Positions 23,814 to 30,690 of a DNA stretch of 35,162 nt are shown one piece after another. A program made the translations under genes and the position numbers. The DNA is from Candidatus Doudnabacteria bacterium RIFCSPHIGHO2_02_FULL_42_25 (GTDB taxonomy: Bacteria > Patescibacteria > Doudnabacteria > UBA920 > O2-02-FULL-48-8), in assembly GCA_001777665.1 (NCBI GenBank), contig MFEQ01000001.1:1-35162 (forward strand), read 5' to 3'. Every line of letters starts with the position of its first letter. Within the stretch, counting starts at the first letter, position 1. The notes beneath the pieces are model-generated. The model was not told the origin of the DNA, searched no databases, and saw only the letters and a program-made list of their open reading frames with translations.

Positions 23814-24263
23814 CTAGTTGATTCCAGCACCACTTGCGGTTCTGACACCCGCTGGATATTGATCAACGGCAGCTCCCAGACAAAACGTTAAGGCGTAATC
23901 CTGGCCACCTCCAACTTGCGAATAAGTATACAAATTATTCGTCCCATCACAAACAGGAGCTCCATCTGGAGGCACAGGGGCATTGGGCCAGGTACCCAAA
24001 AAAGTACTCCACGCAGGACTGCCATTGGCTGGATCTGGACCAGTGTCACTAGGTGTGGCTGGAATAGGGGTATCTGGATAGCCACTATTATCATTATAAA
24101 AAATTTCAAGTGCAGTAATAATCTGACGAATATCCGCAAGTCTGCGAGCGTCACGGCTTTTTTGCCGAGCCGAATTCAAATTAACCAGAACAACCGCAGC
24201 CAAAATCCCAATAATGGCAACAGTTACTAACAGCTCGATGAGCGTGAATCCTTTGTTTTTCAT
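23814..24263 (-). CDS. Second type IV pilin
   Basis: The mature start NKGFTLIELLVTVAIIGILAAVVLVNLNSARQKSRDARRLADIRQI is nearly the same as in the pilin at 12467-12952, but the C-terminal domains differ (IFYNDNSGYPDTP, then a Pro-rich region and one Cys pair). I take MKNKGFTLIE as the start (ATG at 24263, 149 residues), giving a leader of normal length. An upstream Met at 24284 is also possible. It stands alone next to the sortases, outside the main pilus operon. Confidence 0.88.
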   Translation of the reverse strand: MKNKGFTLIELLVTVAIIGILAAVVLVNLNSARQKSRDARRLADIRQIITALEIFYNDNSGYPDTPIPATPSDTGPDPANGSPAWSTFLGTWPNAPVPPDGAPVCDGTNNLYTYSQVGGGQDYALTFCLGAAVDQYPAGVRTASGAGIN

Positions 24264-24297
24264 TTCAATTAGGCTTATTTTCACTTATTATAGCAAA

Positions 24298-24332
24298 GTA
24301 AAACCGTTCCGATAAATCGGAAACGGTTTTAC
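24298..24332 (-). terminator. Terminator after the 24344-24865 gene
   Basis: GTAAAACCGTTCCGA and TCGGAAACGGTTTTAC form a nearly perfect stem of about 15 bp. The T-run is short, so it may act as a bidirectional or mRNA-stabilising hairpin. Confidence 0.55.
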
Positions 24333-24343
24333 ATCAACTACTA

Positions 24344-24865
24344 CTAGTGCACAGGAGTCTCTCGTTTAGACCCCAGGAGTAATCCTATAATCCCTGCAGA
24401 GACGAGAATTCCAGCAATGATCAAGGTTAAATCTAAACCCGCAACACCCGCAGCCACTCCTCCGACTGGGGTGGTTGAAACCCCTGCGACATCACCACTG
24501 GTAATACTAGAACTAGTGATACTAGCACTCAATATGATAGCAGACATGATCGTGCTTCCATCTGGACAAGTCGCGCTTAGGAAAGCAGGTCCAGGTTGAA
24601 ATCCGGTCGATGGTAATCGAACTGTCGTAAAGAAGCTGCCGTTCGATCCGACTGTTGCCGCGAACCCGACTCGGCTGGCCATACCGATCTGGCTAAGTGT
24701 GATCGGTACCAAACTTGCGTTCGGGACATCGCCACAACTGGCAGAAACACTGACATCCGATCCGATTCTGGTATCACCATTAACCGTCAAGGACGAGCTG
24801 ACTGCAGCAGAACTAGTACTGGCAATGAATAAAGCCAAACTGGCTATGAATATTGATTTTTTCAT
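24344..24865 (-). CDS. Secreted protein with C-terminal membrane anchor
   Basis: This 173-residue protein has a signal peptide (MKKSIFIASLALFIASTSSAA), a Ser/Thr-rich beta-type middle with two cysteines, and a C-terminal hydrophobic helix ending in a basic tail (IIGLLLGSKRETPVH). That topology resembles sortase substrates, and two sortase genes lie nearby. No sorting signal is obvious next to the anchor: an LPSTG at mid-protein is not in the right place. A 20-bp palindrome lies in its leader, just before AAAGGA and the ATG. Confidence 0.7.
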   Translation of the reverse strand: MKKSIFIASLALFIASTSSAAVSSSLTVNGDTRIGSDVSVSASCGDVPNASLVPITLSQIGMASRVGFAATVGSNGSFFTTVRLPSTGFQPGPAFLSATCPDGSTIMSAIILSASITSSSITSGDVAGVSTTPVGGVAAGVAGLDLTLIIAGILVSAGIIGLLLGSKRETPVH

Positions 24866-24877
24866 GTTTTGTCCTTT

Positions 24878-24897
24878 CCTGCCTGCCGGCAGGCAGG
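24878..24897. repeat. 20-bp perfect palindrome in the leader of a secreted-protein gene
   Basis: CCTGCCTGCCGGCAGGCAGG is self-complementary over its whole length. In the mRNA it would form a very stable hairpin that ends within ten bases of the ribosome binding site, so it may modulate translation. Confidence 0.75.
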
Positions 24898-24923
24898 CAT
24901 TAATTCTGCGACCTCAACATAAT

Positions 24924-24948
24924 AAAAACAGACCTCTTTGCAGAGGTC
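24924..24948 (-). terminator. Terminator after gtrA
   Basis: On the minus strand GACCTCT-GCAA-AGAGGTC is followed by TGTTTTTA. The stem is perfect and lies about 20 bp after the stop codon of the GtrA-like gene. Confidence 0.85.
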
Positions 24949-24969
24949 AATTGGTGATTACGACAGCTC

Positions 24970-25557
24970 TTATTTTCGTTTGAAAACGAAGATTTTGTAC
25001 CCGATAAAGTCGACAAATATCCCGACAAATGTCGCAACCACATTGCTGATATTTAGCCAAGCACCCGCAGCAATTCCCGAATGACTGACTTGTGAGGTCA
25101 TGACTACTAAAACTGTACTCCGGGCGAGTAAACCTAAGCACGTGACCAGGATAAATTTCGGGACATCCTGGATAGCGGATTGTCGACCCTGAAATACCCA
25201 ATGCTTGTTCCAAAAATAACTGTTGGTGGCAGCAATGATGGTCGCTGGAATGTTGTATTCCCCGACTGAAATCCCAGCCGTAATCCCGCTCCAAAGACTC
25301 AACAGATTTAAAACCGCAAAGTTGATAGCGGTGTTGAGAATTCCCACTGCCGCAAATCTGGATAGCTGGTACATGATCGGCAAAAAATTCGAGAGAAATT
25401 TGCCGAGCCAAACCCCAAACATGATTACCAAGGCAATTATAAATGGTACGGCAAATAGAATGCCGGTTTGTTGATAACCACTATTCCAAGCAGTCGGGAT
25501 CAAACAAATCCCGGTCAAAAATCCGGCCAGGGCCCCTAATTTATAATCTTTCAACAT
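24970..25557 (-). CDS. GtrA-like membrane protein
   Basis: This 195-residue protein has an N-terminal extra membrane pair, then a GtrA domain from about residue 66: RFAAVGILNTAINFAVLNLL, NSYFWNKHWVF, and two further helices ending FIGYKIFVFKRK. GtrA proteins are four-helix membrane proteins thought to move polyprenyl-linked sugars across the membrane for cell-surface glycan synthesis. The N-terminal addition of about 60 residues is unusual. Confidence 0.9.
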   Translation of the reverse strand: MLKDYKLGALAGFLTGICLIPTAWNSGYQQTGILFAVPFIIALVIMFGVWLGKFLSNFLPIMYQLSRFAAVGILNTAINFAVLNLLSLWSGITAGISVGEYNIPATIIAATNSYFWNKHWVFQGRQSAIQDVPKFILVTCLGLLARSTVLVVMTSQVSHSGIAAGAWLNISNVVATFVGIFVDFIGYKIFVFKRK

Positions 25558-25610
25558 TTCTATATTTGTTTCTTTAAAGTTTAAACTTCCTTTACATTAT
25601 ACCATTGTTT

Positions 25611-25799
25611 TTAAAAGATTTTGCAAATAAGTGGGACGTTGCCAGATAGACGATCGCTGTTGTAAATATACTCAACGATGCGACAGGTGTTGTGCTCCAA
25701 AAATATAGCTCCTAACAATAATAGTAAAATACACACCGCAAAAAAAGTGGTTTTTGGATTATCCCGATAGGTTTTGATTTGCAAATATTTAGAATCCAT
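25611..25799 (-). CDS. Small membrane protein, 62 residues
   Basis: I take MDSKYLQIKTYRDNPKTTFF as the start. An upstream Met gives a longer but less likely form. One membrane helix is clear (FFAVCILLLLLGAIFL). I do not recognise it. It sits alone between gtrA and the response regulator. Confidence 0.45.
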   Translation of the reverse strand: MDSKYLQIKTYRDNPKTTFFAVCILLLLLGAIFLEHNTCRIVEYIYNSDRLSGNVPLICKIF

Positions 25800-25863
25800 T
25801 GCGTTTGTCTTGACTACAGATATTAGCATATAACCCCAGCTTTGTAAAGAGTCCTGGGATAAC

Positions 25864-25894
25864 AAAAATAGCTGTTAACACCAGCTATTTTTTG
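25864..25894 (-). terminator. Terminator after the response regulator
   Basis: AAAAATAGCTG pairs with CAGCTATTTTTTG around a seven-base loop. The T-run lies downstream of the regulator stop codon on the minus strand. Confidence 0.85.
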
Positions 25895-25903
25895 TCTATT
25901 TTA

Positions 25904-26275
25904 CTAATCGTGTAGGACTTTTTTGACTTTTTCTAGAACGATTTTTGTATCGACATTGGATTTGACCAGATAGTCATCCACTTGGCTAGCGAATGCTTGG
26001 ATTTTCGAATCTGGCTGTTCGACTGAACTTAGCATAATTACCCGGGCTTTCTTGTCTGGCTCTTCTTGATTTCGCAGTTGCTTCAACATCTCTAATCCAT
26101 CTAATTTGGGCATCATAATATCGAGAATGATCAAATCCGGATGATGTCCGCGGACTGCATCCAATCCTTCCAGGCCGTCCTTGGCTGTAACCACATTGTA
26201 ACCAGCTTTGGTTAACACGTGTCGAAGAATATCTGTAAACATGGTGTCATCCTCGACAACTAGTATAGTTTTCAT
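25904..26275 (-). CDS. CheY-like response regulator
   Basis: This single 123-residue receiver domain has all catalytic residues: D9/D10 (VVEDD), D52 (LIILDIMMPKLDG), S83 (VIMLSS) and K105 (YLVKS). There is no output domain, so it works by protein contact, as in PilG or CheY. No sensor kinase is in the window. The start codon overlaps the 3' end of the GIY-YIG gene (ATGA), and the start lies exactly at the edge of the inverted-repeat element 26276-26550. The element therefore appears to have split the gene from its original leader. Confidence 0.95.
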   Translation of the reverse strand: MKTILVVEDDTMFTDILRHVLTKAGYNVVTAKDGLEGLDAVRGHHPDLIILDIMMPKLDGLEMLKQLRNQEEPDKKARVIMLSSVEQPDSKIQAFASQVDDYLVKSNVDTKIVLEKVKKVLHD

Positions 26276-26532
26276 CCCGTTAGAGACAGGAAACGCTTGA
26301 ACCGATTTTTTATATATCTTTTACCCATTCCTGTTTTTAAATATTTTTCTCTTACCCGAGCGTCTAGTTCGTTTAAACAAGACTCGTAGTAAATTAAGAT
26401 AAATGGACCCCGGCCTTTTGTTGAATAAACCCTTCTTGAATTATGCTCGCTCAAGCGTTTCCGTAAATCATTCGTTGATCCAGAATATAAGCGCTTATCT
26501 TTCTGACTTTGTAATATATAAACGTAGAACAT
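26272..26532 (-). CDS. GIY-YIG nuclease carried by a palindromic element
   Basis: This 86-residue protein has a single GIY-YIG domain of the UPF0213/YhbQ type: FYVYILQS, LYSGSTNDLRKRLSEHN, PFILIYYE and ARVREKYLK, with the expected Tyr, Arg, His and Glu positions visible. Related proteins cut DNA with one metal ion. The ORF starts just inside one arm of a 12-bp perfect inverted repeat (CCGTTAGAGACA) and reads through the other arm, which encodes its last residues SLTG. The same SLTG is produced in the prepilin carrying the related element. The stop overlaps the start of the response regulator. Confidence 0.9.
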   Translation of the reverse strand: MFYVYILQSQKDKRLYSGSTNDLRKRLSEHNSRRVYSTKGRGPFILIYYESCLNELDARVREKYLKTGMGKRYIKNRFKRFLSLTG

Positions 26533-26550
26533 CTATGTCTCTAACGGAAT
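26276..26550 (-). mobile_element. CCGTTAGA element carrying a GIY-YIG gene
   Basis: Read on the minus strand: ATGA, ATT, CCGTTAGAGACA ... TGTCTCTAACGG, G, ATGA. The inverted repeats lie at 26536-26547 and 26277-26288. The flanking direct repeats are ATGAA (26554-26550 and 26275-26271). The whole interior is filled by the nuclease ORF. The layout is base-for-base the same as in the two ORF-less elements at 9331-9433 and 9976-10034. Confidence 0.75.
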
Positions 26551-26609
26551 TCATAAATATAATATACTCCTCGCTTGAAAAAAGTGCAAAAGACCAGAAA
26601 CATCAGGCC

Positions 26610-26638
26610 TTGAATTCTATTGTGGTCTAGTGTAATAT
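26610..26638 (+). promoter_or_regulatory. Promoter of the 26659-27018 gene
   Basis: TTGAAT and TAATAT are 17 bp apart on the plus strand. They place a transcript start about 15 bp before the AGGAGG ribosome binding site. Confidence 0.65.
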
Positions 26639-26658
26639 CTGGATTCAGGAGGAAACCA

Positions 26659-27018
26659 ATGGAAACATTCGTGCGCTGGGGTCTAGTCACCATCGGCTTG
26701 GTAGTCAACGGTATTCTGTCGTCCGCTCACGAAAACAGAAAAAAGCTCGACCAGAATAAGGCACGAAAGCTGTTTGCCCTGTTCTGCCTCGAGGCTCACG
26801 CGACCTTCATTCTGATCTGGCACACGATTTTCGTCTATCACTGGCGCTGGAGCAGTACCATCGGCTGGTCGCTGTTCATCCTGCTAACATTCGTCGGGGT
26901 GATCAATTGCGCACGGGTCATAATCCGCGGCGAAAAAAATAGTAGCGAGACGAAGTCTCGACAAGTTGTCATCGCGACAGAGGAAGAAGCGAAGGCTTCA
27001 AGCCAGAAATCAATTTAG
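26659..27018 (+). CDS. Small membrane protein, GC-rich monocistronic gene
   Basis: I use METFVRWGLVTIGL as the start because AGGAGG lies six bases before it, giving 119 residues. Three membrane segments are likely (residues 5-24, 42-62 and 68-90). A charged cytoplasmic tail rich in Glu, Lys and Ser follows. I do not recognise the family. The gene has its own promoter and terminator and a clearly higher GC content than the genes to its left. Confidence 0.65.
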   Translation: METFVRWGLVTIGLVVNGILSSAHENRKKLDQNKARKLFALFCLEAHATFILIWHTIFVYHWRWSSTIGWSLFILLTFVGVINCARVIIRGEKNSSETKSRQVVIATEEEAKASSQKSI

Positions 27019-27021
27019 TTA

Positions 27022-27049
27022 GCGGGAGTCGCAGACGCCCGTTTTTTTT
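27022..27049 (+). terminator. Terminator after the 26659-27018 gene
   Basis: GCGGGAGTC-GCA-GACGCCCG forms a G/C-rich stem and is followed by eight T. It lies three bases after the stop codon. Confidence 0.85.
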
Positions 27050-27060
27050 ATACATGAAAT

Positions 27061-27089
27061 AAAAAAAGAGCAGATTTGTGGGTCTGCTC
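27061..27089 (-). terminator. Terminator after the KDPG aldolase gene
   Basis: On the minus strand GAGCAGA ... TCTGCTC is followed by TTTTTTT. The stem is perfect and lies about 25 bp past the stop codon. Confidence 0.9.
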
Positions 27090-27114
27090 CAAAAGATCAC
27101 TGACGAGTTGCTGG

Positions 27115-27762
27115 TTAGGCGGCGTGAGGCAACGAGATATTCACCGCGGCTTCGTGGATGATCTGATCCGCTGATTCGATCCCGTTCTCGAGGAACTCAG
27201 TGGCACCGAAAGCAACCGCAGCTGCTCCCCGTTTCAACAGCTGACCGGCATTGTGACGAGTCACCCCACCTGCAACGACGAACTGCACGTGTGACAGAGG
27301 TCCGTGGACGAATTCTTCCAGCTCCGCACCGTTGTCAAACCCTCCAGGGTAGAGCTTGATGAACGTCGCACCCGTGTGCCACGCTTCCCGGATCTCTGTC
27401 GGCGTTTTGCATCCTGGGATCACAATGATCTCACGCTTGAGCGCGGCTTCAATGACTTTGTGGTTGTTCCAGTAGGTCACAACGTACGAAGCGCCGGCGT
27501 GGACAGCTTCGTAGACCTGCTCGGGTGTCTCCACAGTCCCCGCACCAATCAATAAATCTTGGTATCGGTCCCAGTATCGGATCGCGCCCATGGCGTGGGG
27601 TGAATCCATGGTAAATTCCCGAATCGTGAACCCTGCCGACGAGAGCTTCTCACCCAGTTCCAAGATGGTCTTCGCGGCGATCTTGCGATGGACGATGAGC
27701 GCTTTCTGCTCGCGGATGCGCGCAGCAGCGGTTGAGTTTCGCAACTTTTCGACGGTAGTCAT
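27115..27762 (-). CDS. eda: KDPG/KHG aldolase family protein
   Basis: I choose MTTVEKLRNS (ATG at 27762, 215 residues) because AGGAG precedes it and a promoter lies just upstream. The longer frame would run into that promoter. The TIM-barrel aldolase motifs are clear: REFTMDSP with E49, LIGAGTVETPEQVYEAVHAGA, the Schiff-base lysine K136 in TFIKLYPGG, and VVAGGVTRHNAGQLLKRGA. Eda cleaves 2-keto-3-deoxy-6-phosphogluconate to pyruvate and glyceraldehyde-3-phosphate. No other Entner-Doudoroff gene is nearby. The gene is GC-rich and stands alone between its own promoter and terminator, which may point to transfer. Confidence 0.9.
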   Translation of the reverse strand: MTTVEKLRNSTAAARIREQKALIVHRKIAAKTILELGEKLSSAGFTIREFTMDSPHAMGAIRYWDRYQDLLIGAGTVETPEQVYEAVHAGASYVVTYWNNHKVIEAALKREIIVIPGCKTPTEIREAWHTGATFIKLYPGGFDNGAELEEFVHGPLSHVQFVVAGGVTRHNAGQLLKRGAAAVAFGATEFLENGIESADQIIHEAAVNISLPHAA

Positions 27763-27813
27763 AGCCTCAACTCCTATATTAAGTCGTGGGCTTTCCTCTT
27801 TCGATTTCAAGTA

Positions 27814-27843
27814 ATCATAGTACAAAAAAGCTCGGCCGGTCAA
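27814..27843 (-). promoter_or_regulatory. Promoter of the KDPG aldolase gene
   Basis: On the minus strand TTGACC, 18 bp, TATGAT, about 50 bp upstream of the chosen start. Confidence 0.65.
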
Positions 27844-27887
27844 AGTAAAAAATCGCCATTGTGGCGACTTTGTGATAAATTTACTAT

Positions 27888-28424
27888 ATGACGTGGAGAA
27901 CACATTTAGCGATAGGAGCCAATGCTGTTTGGCTTACATCATTTACGAAAAACCCAGACCAATCCCTTTTGGTATTTCTACCCGTCGCGATGCTAGCCAG
28001 TCTCCTGCCCGATATTGATGCTGCTGGAGATGGCGCAAAAATCCACTACGTGGGTGGAGGGGTATTGAGTAATTTCAAAGGAATATTTACTGGGAGGTAT
28101 TTTCACCATCGTGGAATCATGCATTCCGTCTTTGTATCACTAATATTTTTCCTGATCGTCTATCTGATCAACTTTTTTTATTTAAATAATATTTATCCAC
28201 TATTACCTTATGTATTTTTCCTAAGCTATATCAGCCATCCGCTGATCGATGGATTCAACACCTCTGTTGGTTATCTCTATCCGTTCAACAGAAAGAAAAT
28301 CGCATTATTTCCCAAACTAATGCTCTCCCCAGTCAAAGGATTTACAGACAAAATTTTATTTGTCATCGGTGCTTTCGGTATTCTGTTGTTTTTCCTAATG
28401 TTCGCTTACTATTATCTATTATAA
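27888..28424 (+). CDS. YdjM/DUF457-type membrane metal-dependent hydrolase
   Basis: This 178-residue membrane protein has the conserved motifs of the LexA-regulated, membrane-bound hydrolase family: THLAIGA at the start, LASLLPDIDAAGD, HHRGIMHSVFVS and SYISHPLIDGFNT. The His and Asp residues are the predicted metal ligands. Four or five membrane helices surround them. Substrates in this family are not well known. It is followed by a perfect hairpin. Confidence 0.88.
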   Translation: MTWRTHLAIGANAVWLTSFTKNPDQSLLVFLPVAMLASLLPDIDAAGDGAKIHYVGGGVLSNFKGIFTGRYFHHRGIMHSVFVSLIFFLIVYLINFFYLNNIYPLLPYVFFLSYISHPLIDGFNTSVGYLYPFNRKKIALFPKLMLSPVKGFTDKILFVIGAFGILLFFLMFAYYYLL

Positions 28425-28433
28425 TCGTCTATC

Positions 28434-28455
28434 TTTTTGCACGGCCGTGCAAAAA
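28434..28455. terminator. Bidirectional palindromic terminator
   Basis: TTTTTGCACGGCCGTGCAAAAA is a 22-bp perfect palindrome after the hydrolase gene. The flanking A and T runs allow it to act on both strands. Confidence 0.65.
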
Positions 28456-28533
28456 TTGACACTGGTGATCGAAAAAAAAATCGCCTTTTGGGCAAAAAAC
28501 AAATCATGTCAACCAAAAGTGCTCTAACATTTC

Positions 28534-28836
28534 TCACCCACCGAAACCTTTATAAAGAGAGTAGAACATTGATACTGCAAAAAGCATAGCAAGAACTATA
28601 ATAATAATTCCGATTGCTCTCATAATCTTAAGAGATTTAGGCTCAATCTCTCTCGGATGATTTGTTCTATATAACCAAGAAAAAAGGTAAACTAAAAGGA
28701 ACACAAGAATCCATATAGGATAAAAAACATCATTAAAGAAGTGGGCACTATCTCCTACCAAAATAAGCCATGAAAAGATAAAAGCACATGGCACTAATGC
28801 TATTAAAACGAAAAACAATATTGAAAATACTTTCAT
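28534..28836 (-). CDS. Small polytopic membrane protein
   Basis: Using MKVFSILFFVL as the start gives 100 residues (a Met at 28860 is also possible). Three membrane helices are likely: residues 2-24, 37-54 and 75-95. Between them lies a charged loop, RTNHPREIEPKSLK. I do not recognise the family. Confidence 0.55.
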   Translation of the reverse strand: MKVFSILFFVLIALVPCAFIFSWLILVGDSAHFFNDVFYPIWILVFLLVYLFSWLYRTNHPREIEPKSLKIMRAIGIIIIVLAMLFAVSMFYSLYKGFGG

Positions 28837-28894
28837 GTATAAATCATATACCCCAAGCAATAAAATGGCAAAAAGAAAAACCGCTCACGTTTTT

Positions 28895-29686
28895 TTATGG
28901 TTGAAATATTTCTTCGGGCAAAAATTTTACTGTCTTGACTTCAGAAAATTGTTTGGCAGTCTTTGTAATTGAAGCCGTCATCAATCTAATTCTTGCCGAC
29001 CCACCCATAGTAAACCCTGGAACTTCCGTAAATTCCAAAGTCAGTACACCGGCTTTCAAATTTGCTCCCAGTAGTTTAAAGTCCTCATTTGGAAATTCAG
29101 TCATAAATCCCTCATCTCTTTCTTCACTCGATAATTCTCCTCGGATCAACAACCTGATCGCATCTTGAATCGGCGTCATGGTAGTGGGAATTTGTCGTTC
29201 TACAGGGATCACGGCTTCAGGATCTAAGCTCAGCCACTCCCCGCCCGATATTTCCCGATCCCTGTCTTCGTTGTAATAGTAAAGTTTAATTTGTAATAAT
29301 TTTGCTGGTTCCACATCTTCCAGGACTATCATTTGTCTGATCAGAACTATGTTATCTTTCTCAACACCTTCAACATGGATGGCTTGACCAACAGTAAAGG
29401 TGTACTCACTGCAAAAAATGGACTGATCATTTACAAAACAGAAGCTTTTTTCATCGAATTTGAGCTCAACATTCAATGCTGGCTGTCCTGGCTTTTCATA
29501 AATCAAATACCAGGTGTCAGGTTTCAATCCGGGATTATTTCTGACTATATGTCCGGTAAAATCGAAGTTTGTTTCTTGAGGAATTGGTGGGGGCGATTCT
29601 CTACGAATCGCGAAGCGCTCGACCGCCAACCCAATCAGAATCAATACGACTACGGCGGCTATATTTTTAAGCAGATTGAGTGTCAT
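28895..29686 (-). CDS. Membrane-anchored GerMN-domain protein
   Basis: This 263-residue protein has an N-terminal membrane anchor (residues 5-22). A beta-rich middle domain with two cysteines (CFVNDQSIFC) follows. The C-terminal GerMN-like domain begins about residue 130: LYYYNEDRD, then RQIPTTMTPIQDAIRLLIRGELSSEE, and RIRLMTASITKTAKQFSEVKTVKFL. GerMN domains occur in spore germination proteins and in envelope lipoproteins such as LpqB. It is one base from the next upstream gene. Confidence 0.8.
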   Translation of the reverse strand: MTLNLLKNIAAVVVLILIGLAVERFAIRRESPPPIPQETNFDFTGHIVRNNPGLKPDTWYLIYEKPGQPALNVELKFDEKSFCFVNDQSIFCSEYTFTVGQAIHVEGVEKDNIVLIRQMIVLEDVEPAKLLQIKLYYYNEDRDREISGGEWLSLDPEAVIPVERQIPTTMTPIQDAIRLLIRGELSSEERDEGFMTEFPNEDFKLLGANLKAGVLTLEFTEVPGFTMGGSARIRLMTASITKTAKQFSEVKTVKFLPEEIFQP

Positions 29687-29687
29687 A

Positions 29688-30062
29688 TTACTCTTTGTTA
29701 ATCATCATTCCTCTTAGCGTCTTCGTGCTCAAGTAGATGGCGAGGAGAAACAACGTGGCTAAAAATTGATTGACAACAAAGAAGAAGGCACGAGAATCAT
29801 TAAACGATTTAACTGCTGCGTATTCGAATACGACCAGGGCAATCGAAGCCACCAGAATATTGACCCAATTGACCCACATCTGCCTCGGATTAGTCAGGCC
29901 GGCTAAAAAATCTAAAACAAGAATCGCGAAGATGGAAATAAATACTGGCAAGGTGACGAGTGGACCGACAAAGGGCAAGCCAATCAGCATGATTGCAGCC
30001 GCAACGAAAAATAGTTGCCTCACGCGATCTCCATAATAATGTTGTGTTGGAATCTCATTCAT
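29688..30062 (-). CDS. Polytopic membrane protein
   Basis: This 124-residue protein is predicted to have four membrane helices (about residues 15-33, 36-55, 66-84 and 94-113), with short loops. It overlaps no gene but is directly followed by the GerMN gene, so the two are probably one operon. Function unknown. Confidence 0.6.
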   Translation of the reverse strand: MNEIPTQHYYGDRVRQLFFVAAAIMLIGLPFVGPLVTLPVFISIFAILVLDFLAGLTNPRQMWVNWVNILVASIALVVFEYAAVKSFNDSRAFFFVVNQFLATLFLLAIYLSTKTLRGMMINKE

Positions 30063-30096
30063 AAATTTACTAATTAAATAACACTATTTGATTTCG

Positions 30097-30570
30097 GCTA
30101 CGCCCTCATTATCTTATCGCTGAACAGAAACATTGGTGCTGCGAAATCCCAGCTCTACCTGTGGAGCAAATAACACTAGCGCATAGCCTAGATAATATGT
30201 CCACATCGTAAACAATCCAGAAACAAACTGTTGGCTAACTATTAGATCTAGGATAACCCCAACTACCACAAACACAGCGCCATAACCGAAGGCTGACATT
30301 GGTGCTGGGGCTCGAATATTTATAGCAAGCAAGTATGCAGCGATTCCACCGACAATTGCCAATGTAATTTCTGCCCAGAGGTTAATCGTGATCCCAAATC
30401 CCACGAAGATGGAAGCTGCTATAAACATGATTGCCCAAACCAGAGCACCGAAACCCACTGCCTTGAACCAATTAAATTTGTTCATATATTTTACTCCTAC
30501 TTGTCCGCCATAGCTTTAGCGACGGCGGATTGAATTCGACCTTTAACCACTTCCTAAATGAGGGCGTAGC
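30097..30570. repeat. 14-bp inverted repeat flanking a membrane-protein gene
   Basis: GCTACGCCCTCATT (30097-30110) and AATGAGGGCGTAGC (30557-30570) are perfect inverted repeats about 450 bp apart. They enclose the gene at 30114-30485. The right copy also forms GAGGG ... CCCTC followed by seven T. A further palindrome, TCCGCC ... GGCGGA (30504-30529), lies inside. The layout suggests a cassette, although no direct repeats flank it. Confidence 0.6.
30114..30485 (-). CDS. Polytopic membrane protein inside an inverted repeat
   Basis: This 123-residue protein is predicted to have four membrane helices (about residues 10-31, 36-56, 66-84 and 88-110). No motif points to a function. The stop codon lies four bases after one arm of a 14-bp inverted repeat and the other arm is 72 bp upstream of the start, so the gene may have moved as a unit. 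Confidence 0.6.
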   Translation of the reverse strand: MNKFNWFKAVGFGALVWAIMFIAASIFVGFGITINLWAEITLAIVGGIAAYLLAINIRAPAPMSAFGYGAVFVVVGVILDLIVSQQFVSGLFTMWTYYLGYALVLFAPQVELGFRSTNVSVQR

Positions 30571-30664
30571 TATACCCTCTTTTTTTATACCATTCCTGCA
30601 TAAAATAACAATTCAACTAATGAATAAGCCAACAAACTGCCAAATTTATCAATAAAAAACCTAA

Positions 30665-30690
30665 ATAAATGACGGCCAATTCGCCGTCAT
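30665..30690 (-). terminator. Terminator after the TrmB-like gene
   Basis: On the minus strand ATGACGGC ... GCCGTCAT is followed by TTATTT. The stem begins within the stop codon. Confidence 0.75.

Noticed and set aside
24600..24620. LPSTG in the secreted protein as a sortase signal
   Set aside because: It lies mid-protein, far from the C-terminal hydrophobic helix, so it does not have the layout of a sorting signal.
24947..25411. A 154-residue ORF overlapping gtrA in another frame
   Set aside because: The gtrA frame has clear family motifs and membrane helices. The other frame has low-complexity Cys/His-rich composition and no start signal.
26403..26630. A plus-strand ORF covering the start of the GIY-YIG gene
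   Set aside because: The minus-strand GIY-YIG frame has clear family motifs. This one is antisense and has no ribosome binding site.
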